A DNA stretch of 64,000 nucleotides from Ricinus communis (GCF_019578655.1 NC_063264.1:7729213-7793212); one strand, 5' to 3'. Shown: positions 1-14,032, counted from the first letter of the stretch. The notes: generated by a model from the letters alone, not told the origin. Program-made: numbers and translations.

Positions 1-343
1 TAGATGAATTAAAGTACTAATTGACTAAATTAAAAATTAAAATATTGAATGAGTTAATGTATTAAAAGATTAAATTAAAAATTAAAATATTAAATAAATT
101 AAAGTATTAAATGACTAAATCTAAGTTTTTGTAATAGATTATATGATTAAAATTCAGATATTGATATTTTTTTGCTAATTAATCTATATGTATATTAATT
201 TTTGAACCTTAAATTATTTTTTACATGTATGCTTAATTTTTAATACATAGAATTTTTATTTTGACATGTGTACTATTTTTGATACATAGGATTCAAACTT
301 ATGTGTAATTTTATTATTTTTCTATTAATTTATTGATTAATAA

Positions 344-472
344 ATTACATCCATAATTAAACACAAACTCTAATCCTAAGAGATAATAAAATTTTTAATA
401 AATAATATTATTATAATATAAGTTTAATTACATTCCTAATTAAACACAGATTCTAATCCTAAGAGATAAAAT
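344..472. repeat. Short direct duplication, about 47 bp, two copies
   Basis: Two similar segments, roughly 344-391 and 427-472, share the phrase ATTAAACACA followed by CTAATCCTAAGAGATA and are separated by AT-only sequence. They look like a local duplication or remnants of one repeat family. No function is suggested. Confidence 0.6.
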
Positions 473-970
473 ATTAATTATATTATAATATTATATTAAC
501 TAATAAATAATTTCCTAATCAGATAATGATACTAATTCTTTTAATTATATTCTAGATAATAATATTAAATCTATTCTAAAAATAGTATATTAATTATATT
601 TTACTATTATATTAATTAATAAATTAGTTTTGTAATTAGATAATAATTCTAATATAGAAAATAACATCTTAAATTATATTTAATAATAAAATAAATTTTT
701 AATTATATAATAAATTTTTAGTTCTGAACAATAGTAATTTTAATTATATTGATATGTTAATTTATAATATTAAAATTAATTAATAAATAATTTTTACATT
801 ATTACATTAATAAAATTTTAAAAAACTTAAAGATATTTAAAATAGTTAGTTTGTTATTATTTTTAAAAAGTTTAGAAAGTAATATTAAATATTGAAAAAT
901 TTCATTAGATTGTATCTATCAAATTGATTTTATAATTAAAATAATAATAATAGTTGTATAACATACTGGT

Positions 971-1040
971 AAATGACTAGTAATAATTAAATCCTAAATA
1001 CTATTAAACGACTAGTAATAACTAAATCCTAAATACTATT
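971..1040. repeat. 35-bp tandem duplication (2 copies)
   Basis: Units 971-1005 and 1006-1040 are 35 bp each and differ at only two positions by hand alignment. Each contains GACTAGTAATAA and AAATCCTAAATACTATT. The high identity suggests a recent slippage or unequal-exchange event in an otherwise eroded spacer. Confidence 0.85.
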
Positions 1041-2220
1041 AAATTTGATGTACAAAATTAAGAATTGACAAGCAAATATAGCCTAATACGTATAAAAAGA
1101 AAACGGCAATCTACCTAGCAAATTAAACTAGCAATTCGATTTGATAATGGTATTTAGGTCAATTTTTACTTAATTAATCATACTACTACGTAGATATATA
1201 TCAATAAATATTTGAAATAAATTCCTAGTAAATTTGAAATAAGAATTTGACATAACCTATAATTTATGTTACTTAAGATTTCTATATTTTGAAATTCTAA
1301 ATTTTGAAAAATGCCATTTAACATTTGAAATAAATAAGATCAATCTCAGAACAATGATTTGGATTTCTTGCAAGTAGAGCCATACAATGTAGATACAATA
1401 TAAATAGGACGTGAATCTTCTACAAATATTCTTTTTTTTCAAGTAAATCAATTTTAGATAAAAATACTGTTTATTTATTTTTTGCTGATTATAAATGAAG
1501 AGAAAGTGTTTCAAACTAAAATCCTTACTAAGTTGCATTATATATTTATAATCAAACTAAATATGTGAATGAAATTATGTCAATTATTCAAATAAAAATT
1601 TCTAATATGAAATCGTATCGGCAATATGATATATTTAAAATTTAAAATTTATTTTTTTACTTTTATAAAGTTAATACGAAAAGAATTGACACAAAAAACA
1701 TTGAAAAATGAATAATGATATTTTCATAAATTTTAGATTAAAAATATTTTAAAATCAATAAAATATCATTATAAATTATTTTTTTAATTTTTCTTAAAAA
1801 ATATCATTTGTTTATTTTTTAATTATTTTTCAATTGTTTTATATAAAAAAACCATAATTTAAAAAATTTAAAAAATCTTATTTTTGATATTTTAACACAG
1901 AAAAAAATAAAAAAGAATTTAACACTTTAAATTTGATAAAAAAAAGAAAGATGGGTTTTATTATTTTTCAAAAATTTATTACTGATGGGCTCAATAATGG
2001 ATCCTTAGAGGCCCATATTCTGATAAGCTATTTTATCAGCCCATCTACTTCTCTGACCATCCCTACCCAGATTTCACTTCCCTAAAACGACGAATCTAAA
2101 ATCAGATTAAAATTACGGTAAACCCCCCAAAACTAGCCCTTAACGATTTCTCAGTGAACATTTCGGAGCTGCAAATTTCGCTGATCGATAAATACGAAAG
2201 AAGAGAGAGTGTGGAAAAAA

Positions 2221-4987
2221 ATGGCGTCGTGGTGTGCATTTAAACCCTTTCAAATGCCAATGATGAAGGCAGCGGCACTGTCACCCCGCGCTCCTTTAGC
2301 GGTCGGCTGCGCTTCAGTCGTCGGCTCCAGCCTCTGGCGTGCTTCCAGCCGATCTTTTGTTCCTCCTTTCGCTTCTTTATCCACATCCACTTCTTCTTCC
2401 TGTAATCCCTCTGCTCTAATGCTTCTTGTTGATGAAATGAAATTTTAAAGGTGTGAGATAAATTATCAGCTTGGTATCATTGATTTGAAGTGTGTTTGGA
2501 AAGTCTAATAAAAATGCAAGAATTCAAGTCAATTTATGGTCAATTATCATGTTTGCTTTGCACCAGCATTGAATTCTTTCAACTTAAGAAAATGAAATCT
2601 TACCAAAAGTGAAATGATTGTTCAAGAATTCAGTACATGATTATTTTCCCCAGATGATTGCTTCAGAATAGAAAGAGGAGTAGTTCTAAGAAAGAGGAAG
2701 AAAATATGAACGAACATGGAAAGATGGAAACTTTTAGGACTGATATAAAGCTAATCTAGAGCTATGTTTTAGTCTAAATAAAGAGGATGTGGATCTCCTG
2801 TATCTTCTTCCTCTGTGTTTGTATGTATGTATAATAAATAAGTTCTTTTCTCTTTTTATGTTTTTATGGGCTTTGATGATGCCTAACGGTGGTGAAAAAC
2901 ATTATTATTTCAGCTATCAAGGAGGCTGTTAAGACTGAGAAGGCGCCGGCAGCATTGGGACCCTATTCTCAAGCAATCAAAGTCGACAACCTTGTATTTG
3001 TCTCTGGTGTTCTGGGTCTTATTCCCGAGGTACATTCTAACATTTGAAAACCTGCTTAACACCCTTCTCTTCTGAAGATTTTTCTTTTTTCTTTTTATTA
3101 TACTCAAGCAAGCACTAGACTCAATTACGTGCGCTCTTCCATGTACCTCTTATGTTTCTTATCCCTTTACTTTAGCTTATATATTGAGATTAAAGAATGC
3201 TTGAATTCTTGTACGTTTGTTTTCCTTTTTCTTATTCTTTTAATAGCATTTCTTGAGTACTGATAATATTCCTTTGGTACCTTTATCCAGACTGGGAAGT
3301 TCATTGCAGATACTGTTGAAGATCAGACAGAACAGGTACATAAGCAACCCTTGGATTAGCCTTACCTGTTATAGTGTTGTATTTGACTTCGTAAGGAAAC
3401 AAGTTGAGTTATATTATCATTGATTTTCAAGATGAGCTTACTGGCAGCTGAAGAGCCAAGCTCAGTTAAGTCGACGCTCAGTATGTTGAACACGCTTTAT
3501 AAGCAAATGCCATTGATTAGGCTATAAAAATAAGATTATTTTCTTAACACTATTTGGCTGAATGGCTGTGGTAAGCTCGATTACAACCGGCTTTTCACAT
3601 CTTTTGAAATGTTCAGTAGCTTAGGAGAATTGGCTCAAAAATTAAGGCCTGAAGCTGTGTCAACTAGTAACCTTCCAAGGGATCTGAATTATGGGAGATT
3701 AGCCTGCTTGATTAATAAGTTAGTGCATGTAGAAATCAAAACAGTTTTTCCGTTAGGCCAGCCAAATGGCTCTAGCATTTTAACCTGTAGTGCATACTCT
3801 AGTTTTTTGTGATCCATTTGTATTTCTTTTCTAATATTTGTTGAAACTTGAAAGAAGCAAGTAGTCTGTCCTACTCATTTTAGTCTCCCTCTAGAATGTT
3901 AATATGACCTGTTTATTCTTTAGGATGCTATTTCATCTAAAAAATTTCAGTGAGAATATCTGTTGTGTGTTTTGCTCGAGTGTGTTGATGCTGTTTACTC
4001 TGGCTCTACCACGTTTGCTTCTTTGTTTTTCTCTTTTTTCCCTTCTCTTAAAGCTTCGTGACTTATTAGTATATATTATGGATGTGGTCTATTAAATTTG
4101 TAGTTGTTAAAGAATATGGGTGAAATACTAAAAGCCAGTGGTGCCGACTATTCCTCCGTCATAAAAACTACAATTATGTATGTCTTTCTCTTAGCTTGGC
4201 AAATTTTCTTTTGATAATGCAAACGTGGAAAATAAATATCTTTCTGTCTTGAATTTTCATTTTTGTTTATGCAGGTTGGCTGACTTGAAAGATTTCAAGA
4301 AAGTGAATGAGATCTATGCAAAATGTGAGTTCTTTTCTTAAATATTTGGCATACAAAGGAAGACGCAGATTTCCACCCATTTAAATCAACAAGAAGATAA
4401 TAAGGACAATTTTACATCAGGCTACAATAAATTAGCGGATAACCTAGTGAACTTTTTGGGTTATGCTTTCCATACATGCTAACTGAAACAACAGATATGA
4501 TGACTTGTCAAAGATGAATTGACTATAAGTGAACAACAGATATTTCCATTTTCTTTTAGCTGATTCTTGGTATCGTATATAGCCTATAAAAGAACTTCTA
4601 CATGTGAAATTATTCTGGCCATAATTTTATTCTAAGTTTTCTGTAAGGATTAGCTGATTAAACTTAAAAGCCAGAGTTATTTTGACACAAGAAGATTTTG
4701 AATGTTAATGTTGGTTTGTTAAAATTTTTCTTTGAGGCTCTATTTTGTTTCTATGGAAAATACATCAGAAATAATCACTATAAAGAAGAAAAATGCATTT
4801 TGTCTGCTTCCATGAAAGAGGGAGTATGCTGAATGTCTGGTATTGTGATGTTATTTTAACCTTAATTTGCAATCTTGTTTATTCTGCAGACTTTCCCGCA
4901 CCATTTCCTGCTCGTTCAACATATCAGGTAGCAGCATTACCAATGGATGCCAGGATTGAAATTGAGTGCATAGCTCAACTTCCCTGA
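2221..4987 (+). CDS. RIDA: Plastid reactive intermediate imine deaminase (RidA / YjgF / L-PSP family)
   Basis: Six coding exons read at 2221-2401, 2914-3029, 3291-3335, 4104-4177, 4275-4324 and 4890-4987. All junctions are GT-AG and the total is 564 nt (187 aa). The first ~60 residues are rich in Ser, Ala and Arg with few acids, as in a chloroplast transit peptide; the YjgF/RidA domain follows. Visible family signatures are GPYSQA (Tyr ~78), SGVLGLIPETG, and PARSTYQVAALP with the conserved substrate-binding Arg ~164, then the final IEIECIA strand. Known members hydrolyse reactive enamine/imine intermediates released by PLP enzymes such as threonine dehydratase, and so protect branched-chain amino acid synthesis in plastids; they act as trimers. 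The ATG at 2221 is the first in frame. The order and length match the Arabidopsis plastid RidA (At3g20390). No break is seen, so the gene looks functional. Confidence 0.93.
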
Positions 4988-6900
4988 AAACCTGATCTGC
5001 AGCCTCATTTAGGAACTTGGTCAGCATTACCCTCGGGAAGTTGCTCGAGTTAATAAAGTGAGATGGGGCTAATTAATATGATGAGTATGTTTTGTCTCGC
5101 TCTTTCTTAGGATGTCGCTTTGTCTATTGTAACACTATGAGCAGTGAACATGATTTTAGAGCAAAGAAGTAGCTCCAGTGCAATTAGGGAATTGGAAATG
5201 AACAAACCATTAAGGATGTTACAAGTTTCTACTTTGAGAACTTTAGGTTGTAATCGAGAAACATTGAAGTCAAGCATTATATTCCAACTTAAGTTTACAT
5301 TTACATTAAAACTAATATCCTATGGGACAGTGCTGATGAGATGAGTGACTGGAGGAACAACAATAGTACAGTTGAAGCACCATTTTACTCAAACATGCAG
5401 GAGTTAAGGTCTAAACAACAACGGGGAGTGTAGGGATTGCATTACTCTCTATGCAACAATGGCTGATGTGCTGTTGATTGAAATGCAAATTACAATTGAC
5501 AGAAAAGAAAAGGGTATCAACTACAAAATCCTCATAAAACGAACTAGAAGTACATGTTACTTTTTTTTTCTCTCTTTTATTATATTGAATCGCTATGATG
5601 AAGCATATACGGTAGTGGAATATGAAGAACATTAATTATGTGGATGAATGTAAATACCCCGTCCATCGTCCTTCTACATGGGTACTACTCTATCTACCAT
5701 TCAAAAAATTTTAAATAGATTCTATCGCGTTATTTGGATATACAAAATTAATTATATAATAAAATGATATTAATTATGTCTGTAGATGACTTGGTAGACT
5801 GGATTTACTTATAATTCGATGGTAAATATATAATTTTAGTAAAAGATTAAAAAATAAAATATGAAACTAAATTATAAATTAAAAAGAAAAATATGCATTG
5901 CTTTTTAATACCATACTTACATATTAGCTTTTTGGGTTATGTAATAAATTATGATTTATAAGTAGGTCTTGCAATGCAAAATGGGTCAGAATAGTGCCGG
6001 AAGAAGGTCCGGCGAGACCACTCCGACACTTGTTAAAGAAAGAGGGCAAGCTCGGATTGTCAGATCAGTGTTTGAGATATGTTAGCCTTTCTTGTGTTAT
6101 TAATAAGCATGGCTGCTTTTACATAATTAGCAAGGATATTTTAGTTGATTAACAAGCTTCACTACTAGCTATGTTGCTACTGCGAACTCATCTGGTTTAA
6201 ACAGTTAGCTTTAACTATTTGACCATCATCACTCTTCAGACAATCCATGCATAATATTTTTGATACCAAATTACCTTTTCGTCTATTAAAGTTACTTTTT
6301 AACCATATTTAATTTACACCTAAAGATATGTATTTTATTTTCTTTTTAGTTGTCTTTAAAAACAAATAATTTTTTTCTGTTTTTTTTTTTTTAAGTTTTA
6401 TACGATTTTGCATGTATGTAATGTAACTATTAATAAAATATAATTCTGTAAATAATGTCCTATTAAACAATGGATCATGAAATTTATAGACATTTTTAAT
6501 TATATTTATAAAAAATCTTCTTTTAACTTTGATTACAAATTAAAAATTATTATATTAAACTAATTATTTTATCACAAAAAGTTTAGTTGAATAATAAATT
6601 ATTTAAAAGATACATATTTTATTTGAAAGATTATTCATATCAATATTTATAATATAAAAAGAAAAATTATAATTTTATATTTAAGAAGTATTAAAAATAA
6701 AAATAAAAATACATGATAATTCATTTGAGAAAACAAAATAAGTCTGTGCGTCAAATGTAAAAGCATCAAGCCATAAAATATTTTAGCTACTTTGACTTTG
6801 TTTAAAACAAAATAACTTTATTTTGTATTAAACACTTGATTCTTAATTAGTTTAAATTTTATTCTTCAAATTTTATTAGTAAAAATGATTGGTAATCTGA
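4988..6900. other. RidA 3' flank and intergenic spacer
   Basis: The RidA 3' UTR probably ends within the first ~150-200 bp. The rest is AT-rich with no convincing coding region. A short less AT-rich island near 5985-6070 (GGTCCGGCGAGACCACTCC) resembles old transposon sequence, but I cannot assign it to a family. Small reading frames at 5144-5344 and 5411-5632 have no domain and are treated as chance. Confidence 0.6.
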
Positions 6901-6904
6901 TGAG

Positions 6905-7750
6905 CCATCTGCAATCCTATTTATATGTTTTTGCAAGTTATACTAATTTTTCGTAAGTGTTACTAGTTGCTAAAAAATGAATGATATTATGAAAAAAATA
7001 ATTATTTTTGTAAAATTTAATGATTTACGAAATAGTTGACAAATTTATAAAAAATATTAAATTTTTTATAATCGTAAAATATATTGCTAAATTATGAAAA
7101 ATGACAATCATCTTCATATCTTTTCTCAAATTAATGAATGATATTATGAAAAAATGATTATTTTTGTGAAATTTAATGATTTATAAAAAAATCGATAAAT
7201 TTACGAAAAATACTAAATCTTTTAGTAATTCTGAAATATATTGTTAAATAACAAAAAATGGCAATCTTCTTTATATTTTTTCGCAAATTATATTAATTTG
7301 TCATTAGTGTTACTAGTACAAAAAATATTAAATTTTCATAAATCTCAAAATATATTCCTAAATTACGAAAAATAATAATCTTCTTCATATTCTTTTTATA
7401 AATTATACAATTTTTTTGTAAGTCAAACTAGTTGTGAGAAAATAGTTGATATTATAAAAAAATGATCGTTGTTGCGAAATTTAATGATTTAAAAAAAATT
7501 GACAAATTCACAAAAAATATTAAATTTTTCGTAATCGCGAAATATATTATTAAATTATGAAAAATGACAATCCTCTTTATATTTTTTCATAAAATATATT
7601 ATTTTTTGACAATATATGAGAAAATGATAATTTTTGTGAAATTAAATTATCTATGAAAAATTATCAAAATTTTAAAAAAATACTAAAGTTTTTTATAAAT
7701 ATAAAAATGTATTGCTGAATTAGAAAAAATAACAATCATCTTTTTTTTCT
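6905..7750. repeat. Degenerate tandem array, unit about 190 bp
   Basis: A landmark (G)ACAATC-ATCTTCATAT recurs in variant form at about 6911, 7103, 7261, 7373, 7567 and 7732. It is followed each time by GCAAATTATACTAATTT-like sequence and then by a block with ATATTATGAAAAAATGAT and GAAATTTAATGATTTA. The spacings (about 190, 157, 113, 194 and 165 bp) indicate a unit near 190 bp with internal deletions in some copies. The array is strongly diverged and has no coding potential. Confidence 0.7.
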
Positions 7751-7759
7751 TAATTAAAC

Positions 7760-8640
7760 TAATTTTTTTGGACATTATGAATGTGGATAAATTCTTAAAA
7801 TTATCTTATGTTATTTTAATAAATTTTATTTTACTTAGTAACTTGTAATTACAGGTCACCAAATATTTTTTTTTTAAATTGTTATTATCTTTTTGCTAGG
7901 TTAAAAAAAAGTAAATATAGAATTTTCTAATACTTTAATTAACTCTGTTCATTAATTTATATATAGTTGAATTTTTTTAATATTTTATTAACAGTTTGTC
8001 CAAAACAAACCAAAAGGCAAAGATCCAAAACGCCAGGCTCTAGATAAGCTTTCACCGTCCAAACATGAAACTCATGTCAAAAGTTAGTTGGTAGTTAACG
8101 GCCCCACTTTACATGACAGAAAAAATTAAAGGAGGAATTATAAAATTTTTTATATATTATTTATTTTTATAAAAGATATAGTGTAAATTTCATTTTATTT
8201 CATAAAATTATTAAATATACGATTTTAAAATTATTATGGTATTAGTTGTTATTTTAGTTGTTTTAGTTATTTAATAAAATAACTCAAAAAATAAAAAAAT
8301 AATAAAAGTATAATTAGAAAACAACTAAAAGATAATTACACTATATTTCAAAAAAAATTCTAAAGATAATATTTTAAAAAAATTTATTACAATAAAAGTA
8401 ATTTTTTTATTAATTTTATAATATTTCTGAAAAATTATCAAAGATGGGACCCATGATTTGCATCAGATGCCCAAAATCAGCAATTCGACCCACCAAAAAT
8501 CCAATCACAAATATTACATCACCACCACGAACAATCCAGATTAGGTGAATGCCCCGTCATACATACATCCATTCACACTGAATCATTCTTCTAAAAGGAA
8601 AATTCAAGAATCCAGAGAAGCAAAAGAAACGGCAATAACA
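7760..8640. other. Intergenic spacer upstream of the OTU2-like gene
   Basis: AT-rich with no gene. The last ~200 bp (about 8450-8640) become more complex and are likely proximal promoter of the downstream gene. An A-run of about 20 follows near 8671-8689. Confidence 0.55.
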
Positions 8641-8689
8641 TTATCTAAAAACGCACGCACACAGTCGAGAAAAAAAAAAAAAAAAAACT

Positions 8690-9341
8690 TTGCCATATTC
8701 CTCAGTAATAGGCCTTAAAAATGGGAAACGTCCTCAAACTCACATACAACATCTTCTTTTTCTCTTTATTCCGTACCTAAAGCCAAAGCCAAGGATACCC
8801 ACTTTCTCTTTCTTTCTTTCTTTCTTTCTAATCTCACCCTGCTCATTGTCTTTTCATTTTCTTGCTTCAAAGAAAGAAACTCTGTAAGCTTTCTTGACTC
8901 ATTTTGGTGTTATTTCTTTATGATTGTTGTATATGCTATTATGTGCTTGAATCTTTGACAGTTATTTTTGTTAACCAATATGAGATCTAGAAATTTAACC
9001 CCCCCAATGTTCATCTCACATTGTTGCTTGTTTCTTCTGGGTTCTTTTCAATTTCTTTGTTGTTGTTAGTATAGTTTTTGGGTTGGTTTTGCTGGTAAGA
9101 CTCTACTAGCTGCTTCTTTTATTTTATTTATGTGTGCTTTTTATTTATTTATTTTTTTCTGGTTTTTTAAGTTATTGTATTTGTTTTTATTTCTTTGTGT
9201 TTTTATAGGATATATAGGTTCTTGTGCTTTTTCATTGCTAGGCTGGAGAATTTTGATTCAGAAATTGTGAAATTTGTTCCTCCCTGCCCCCTTTTTTTTT
9301 CTTCTTTCTTTTTTGGTAATCTCAATTCTCTTATGAGTTGG

Positions 9342-9383
<42 letters not shown>

Positions 9384-9664
9384 GGAAAATTACTGTCTTA
9401 TATTATGCTTAATTTGTGAAGTAAGCAAATATTTGAAGAAGTGGAAACCATTAAGATGATTCTATGTAAAGAATTGCTTTAACGTCTTGTTGTCTAATTG
9501 GGTTATTTAGTTTTCTTTGTTTGAAATCTTACCTTCAAATTAATATATTAGTTGCCTTTTTGCTTCTTGGTTGTTTTGATTGCTATAGAGATAGAGTATG
9601 CAACTTCTATACAATGATTGATTTATAATATCGAAGCAGCTTAATGTATTTCTGATTGTTTCAG
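8690..9664 (+). promoter_or_regulatory. 5' UTR exon and long 5' UTR intron of the OTU2-like gene
   Basis: A pyrimidine-rich leader with a CTTT microsatellite (about 8809-8829) runs to a consensus donor at 8884 (TCT|GTAAGCT). A matching acceptor (TTTCAG) ends at 9664, 18 bp before the start codon at 9683. The intron of about 780 bp is T-rich and holds a (TA)n tract. Leader introns of this kind are common in plant housekeeping genes and often raise expression. The transcription start itself cannot be placed from sequence. Confidence 0.65.
9349..9380. repeat. (TA)16 microsatellite
   Basis: Pure TA dinucleotide run inside the 5' UTR intron of the OTU2-like gene. It is likely to vary in length between individuals. 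Confidence 0.95.
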
Positions 9665-9682
9665 GCATATATTTTCTGAACC

Positions 9683-12600
9683 ATGGAAGGAATCATCGTT
9701 AGAAGGGTGATTCCCTCGGATAACAGTTGTCTTTTCAATGCTGTTGGGTAAACTTTAGATTCTAAAATTTCTATTCTTTTTCATTTGTTTTATTGGCTGG
9801 AATATGTTGAGGTTGTACTTCAAAACTTTATTGTTTATTTTTCTTAATTCAACTTTTCAGGTATGTTATGGACCACAACAAGAACAAAGCTCCTGAGTTG
9901 AGACAGGTTTTCATCTATAACATCTTGGTGCTTGAATTCATATTTATTTCATCTTTCTGCCACATGAATTCCTTGATTCTTAAGCTCCAATAAAATTTCT
10001 TAAACATAAGTATTGATTTTGACATTTTGCAAAAGGCGCTAACCCTATCCAGTCTAGTAGGTTTTAGATAATTACGTGAGTGATCCATGATCTGGCTTCC
10101 TTGTAGTATGCAAACTGTGTTCTATATTAGTGGCATGATTAGATGTCTAGCTTTGTGAAAAAAGTGCCACTACTGTAATTTTGTGTAGACCTATGCTATA
10201 ATTTAAAAAAAAAAGATGGATCTTGTAGATGCCTAAATGGCTAGAGGAAAATCAACATTAAAATAGGTCCAGATATGCCCCTAGACATACTACAGAGGAC
10301 AAATTTGTTTAGCTGACGTGGCAGAGTCAGTCCTAGCTTCTTGCTTTTAACAAATATAGTTTCCAATTATTTGTTGTAAATGTTCCTTGGATCAGGTACT
10401 AGCTCATCATTTCTAGGAGGGGATGTGAAGTCTGAGGTTTTTTAGTTTTACTAGTAGCGAATGTTCAGAAAATAGTTGTTGTAATATGGATAATTATGTT
10501 ATTCTAAAAGCATTAGAAGGTAACAAGATGAAGAGAAACTCGTATCGTGACTAATGACCCTTTATTATCACATAAGTTGAAACCAAAATAGAATTTTACT
10601 TGTCCTGGAAGGAGCATTAACAATCTGAATGGACAACTACACATTTTAGTGATACTGTGAATTTGAAGCATGTGGAATGCTTTGGTATTGGATATACTAT
10701 ATTCCATGTACTTTTTGAATCCATTCCATTTTCTTGAGTAGCAAGTTTATTTTTAGTGAGTGGATCTGATTCTCTCTCTATCTATTTTCCAAGCGGGCAT
10801 ATTTTTAACTGTTCTTCGGCTGCGCTGGTTAGTCTTCAATAGTTGCTATGTGATTTCTTGAAGTATTATTATTAAAATTGTGATGCTTCTCAAATTCTCG
10901 CACTTCAAATTTCCTATAAGTATTGTTATGGACTTTGCATTATGGGGGTGAATTTATTTATTGCTCTATTGGGAATCATGAAAAACTGTTGGCTGTTGGT
11001 ATTATTCATTGCTATATATAATATTTTCATAAAATCCAATGCGACATAATGTTCTGAACAACCTAGAAAGGGATAGGTTTTACATTTAGTACAGAATTGC
11101 AAGAGCTAATTGCTCTGTTTCCATATAGTGATGTTCAGAGGCTGTATAGTGTTGCCCACGACTGGTTCGGCTAGTCTTGTCATTAAATTTCTGGAGGATT
11201 CTACTCTTCTTCAGGGGTATTAATACTGGCAATCAATTTCACAGCTTTGCATTTTAAGCTTCTTTTGGAGTAACTATTGCTGGCCTGTCATTTTCATGGC
11301 TTTGTTAAAATGTTCTCAAAATTTTTCCTTTACCTCTCTAGAGTACTACAAAGAAGTAAGACATCAACTCTAGGAAAACCATTCTTTTGTTTTTACTTAG
11401 TTCTATTATTTATTTTTCTTCACCTAACGCTAGTAATTATGCCAAAGTCAATATTGTGGGGTTATTAGGTGAAACTTTCCTCTAGCCCAACTATAATTGA
11501 ACATTGTCCTAGCTGTTTTCTATCAAATAGAGCTAAAAGAAATTCTGTTGCATGCTATTCTACCAAAACTTGAACCTTTTTTTTTTCAAATTACATAGAT
11601 CTTTTGGATTAGTCTGGTCAAATGTGACCAGTCATTAGAATCCCTTATATGATTTAGGGCCCACTTGTGGCTTAAAGAGTGTTCCTACTTTCTAGTGCAT
11701 CCCACTGTGTGAGGGCTGGAGAGAATCATCTATTCTACATGGCTTTCTCATTGCTTTTTTGAGAGAAGCAATTTCCATGAATTGATCTTGATTCCATAAT
11801 GTTCTGTTCACTGGCGTATGTAAAGCTAGCAGATGTCAGGGGACTCTCAATTTAACTGGCAACTGTAGTACTGAATGTTTCTACAAGAATGAAAGGGCAG
11901 TTTATCTTGTAACTGCAAAAGATCATTTTATCTATTCATCTTTCAATTTTCGCTCCAAACTGCAAATCCTTAATTGTCTTTTTTGTCTTGTTTCTTGACA
12001 TTCTTCGCTGTCAAATTTCTTTTTTTGTTTTTTTTAAGGTTATAGCTGCGGCAGTGGCAAGTGATCCGGAGAAGTATAATGAAGCATTTCTTGCGAAACC
12101 GAATGGAGAATATTGTGCTTGGATTCTTGATTCAGAGAAATGGGGAGGTATACTAAGCAAAATTTTTCTTTTGTTGAGTTCATACTTAGTTATCTAGAGG
12201 TGAAAATGACCAAAAGTAAGATTCTGGACTTTAAGAAATGTGGTTTAATATCCAGCTTATCTTGGAGAAGTAGAAAGCAGCAGCTACTTCTGCTAAAATT
12301 GTTCCTTTTAGCAAACAAGATTTGCTTCAATTTGAAAACATGAATTTTTTTCCTGCAATTTTTGTGAAAAGCAGCTAAATTTCCCTCTTAGCATAGGATG
12401 ACTGTTAAAATCTCAAATTTGAATCCTTGTTCCGTAATACCTAAGCAAGATTTTTGTTTGTTTGCTAATAATAGCCTTTTGCTGATTTTCTGCATGTGGT
12501 TTTCATAGGTGCCATTGAGCTTTCAGTATTAGCAGATTACTATGGGCGTGAAATTGCTGCATATGATATCCAAACCACGCGATGTGATCTGTATGGTCAG

Positions 12601-14032
12601 GTCTGTGCTAGTTGTTTCTATTGTTATATGGCTTTTCTAAGTTGCATTGCTAAATGTTTTCTTTGACCTGTCTTCGTCCCAGTTTCTCTCTCTCTGCCTC
12701 ACTCTCATTTGTTGCTATTTGACAGGACAGAGGGTACTCAGAAAGAGTGATGCTTATTTACGATGGGCTTCATTATGACGCTTTAGCTGTATGGTGTTTT
12801 CTGTCCACATTATTTAATTGAAATCTTGTTTTGATTTTAATTTGTGCTTTCTTTTTCCTATCTTTTCAAACTGAAGACTTGATCAAGTTGGGAATAATGA
12901 TTAATGTATGAACTATAGAAATGAAATGTCTACCTGTCATTTGCAAGGGAATGTCCTAGATTACTTACTGCAACCTAGGCAGATCAATCTATTACATTGG
13001 ATGAGTTGCATGCCTTTTCAGATGCTATAAACAGAAAGATATCTTATTGACCTCATGGATTAAAGAATTCATTCAGTAACAACTGCTTTTTGTTCACCTG
13101 CTATAATGCAATTTTCATCTAATTCTTCTGCTGTTCCTCACCAATAGTTTGTTGCATTTAGCTTTATATTCAACTTATTTCCTGCTTGGCATTGCATTTG
13201 ATAGATTTCTCCTTTTGAGGGAGCTCCAGAGGAGTTTGATCAGACCATATTTGCTGTACAAAAGGATAGAACCGTTGGACTTGCTGAGGGGCTTGCTCTT
13301 AATCTTGTTAAGGAGCAACAAAGGTATTATTTTAGTTCTTTTTTAGATGTATTTGTACAAGACTGATACAAGGGTAAACCAACAAAATTCTTAGAGGGAG
13401 TATATACAAATATATGTATGAAACTTCTATACAGGTTTATATATAGAAAATTATTCAACATTAAATTATGTGAAGACATGAAGTGTTCTCCGGCTGAAAA
13501 AATGTTTTTGCAGTTTTAAACTCATGATAGTCAGGCTAACTAAAACTTCATAAAAATTGTCAAATCATCTCAGACAGTCTGTAACTTTCAAATGATTGGC
13601 GTGTTACGTCAAGGATGAATATTAATCCAATCCAAATTGCGAAAGAAAGTAGATATATCTCAATCTTAGTGTGCTAACTAATAAGGACTGTTGTTGTGGC
13701 ATTTTCTCACACTGCTTCCACTTACTACACAGTTAAGTAGCGACTCACTGCTGGTTTGTAATGCATGAGCTCATATTACTTGCAGGAAACGAAGTTATAC
13801 AGATACTTCCAACTTCACTCTGCGTTGTGGGGTATGCCAGATCGGTGTTGTTGGTCAGAAGGTTGGTTCATGCTGATACTAATACACGCTTGCTTCAATA
13901 TATATTTTGTTGCTTAAGACACGATTTCCCTAAAAAAATCTGTTTTTTAAATTTCATTTGGACGTGAATGTTTAGGAAGCTGTTGAGCATGCACAAGCCA
14001 CAGGCCATGTGAACTTCCAAGAATACAGATGA
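9683..14032 (+). CDS. OTU2: OTU-domain ubiquitin thioesterase with C2H2 zinc finger (YOD1/OTU2 type)
   Basis: Eight coding exons: 9683-9747, 9861-9906, 12039-12147, 12509-12600, 12726-12788, 13205-13323, 13786-13861 and 13976-14032. All have GT-AG junctions and total 627 nt (208 aa), the length I recall for the Arabidopsis OTU2/YOD1 homologue (At1g50670). The OTU cysteine protease signature PSDNSCLF gives catalytic Asp13 and Cys16, and YDGLHYD gives catalytic His120. A C-terminal C2H2 finger is complete: Cys179, Cys182, His195, His201. Family members cleave ubiquitin chains; YOD1/Otu1 work with the p97/CDC48 segregase in ER-associated degradation. There is no N-terminal UBX-like extension, as in the plant short form. 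Intron 2 is long (about 2.1 kb) without an obvious inserted element. No break is seen. Confidence 0.95.

Larger units (their letters stand above)
1..2040. other. AT-rich intergenic spacer
   Basis: No gene is visible. The stretch is very AT-rich and made of short degenerate direct repeats of TTAAA/ATTAAAT type. Two clearer local duplications inside it are listed separately (344-472 and 971-1040). A small minus-strand reading frame at 1269-1538 has low-complexity composition and no recognisable domain, so it is not called. Confidence 0.7.
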
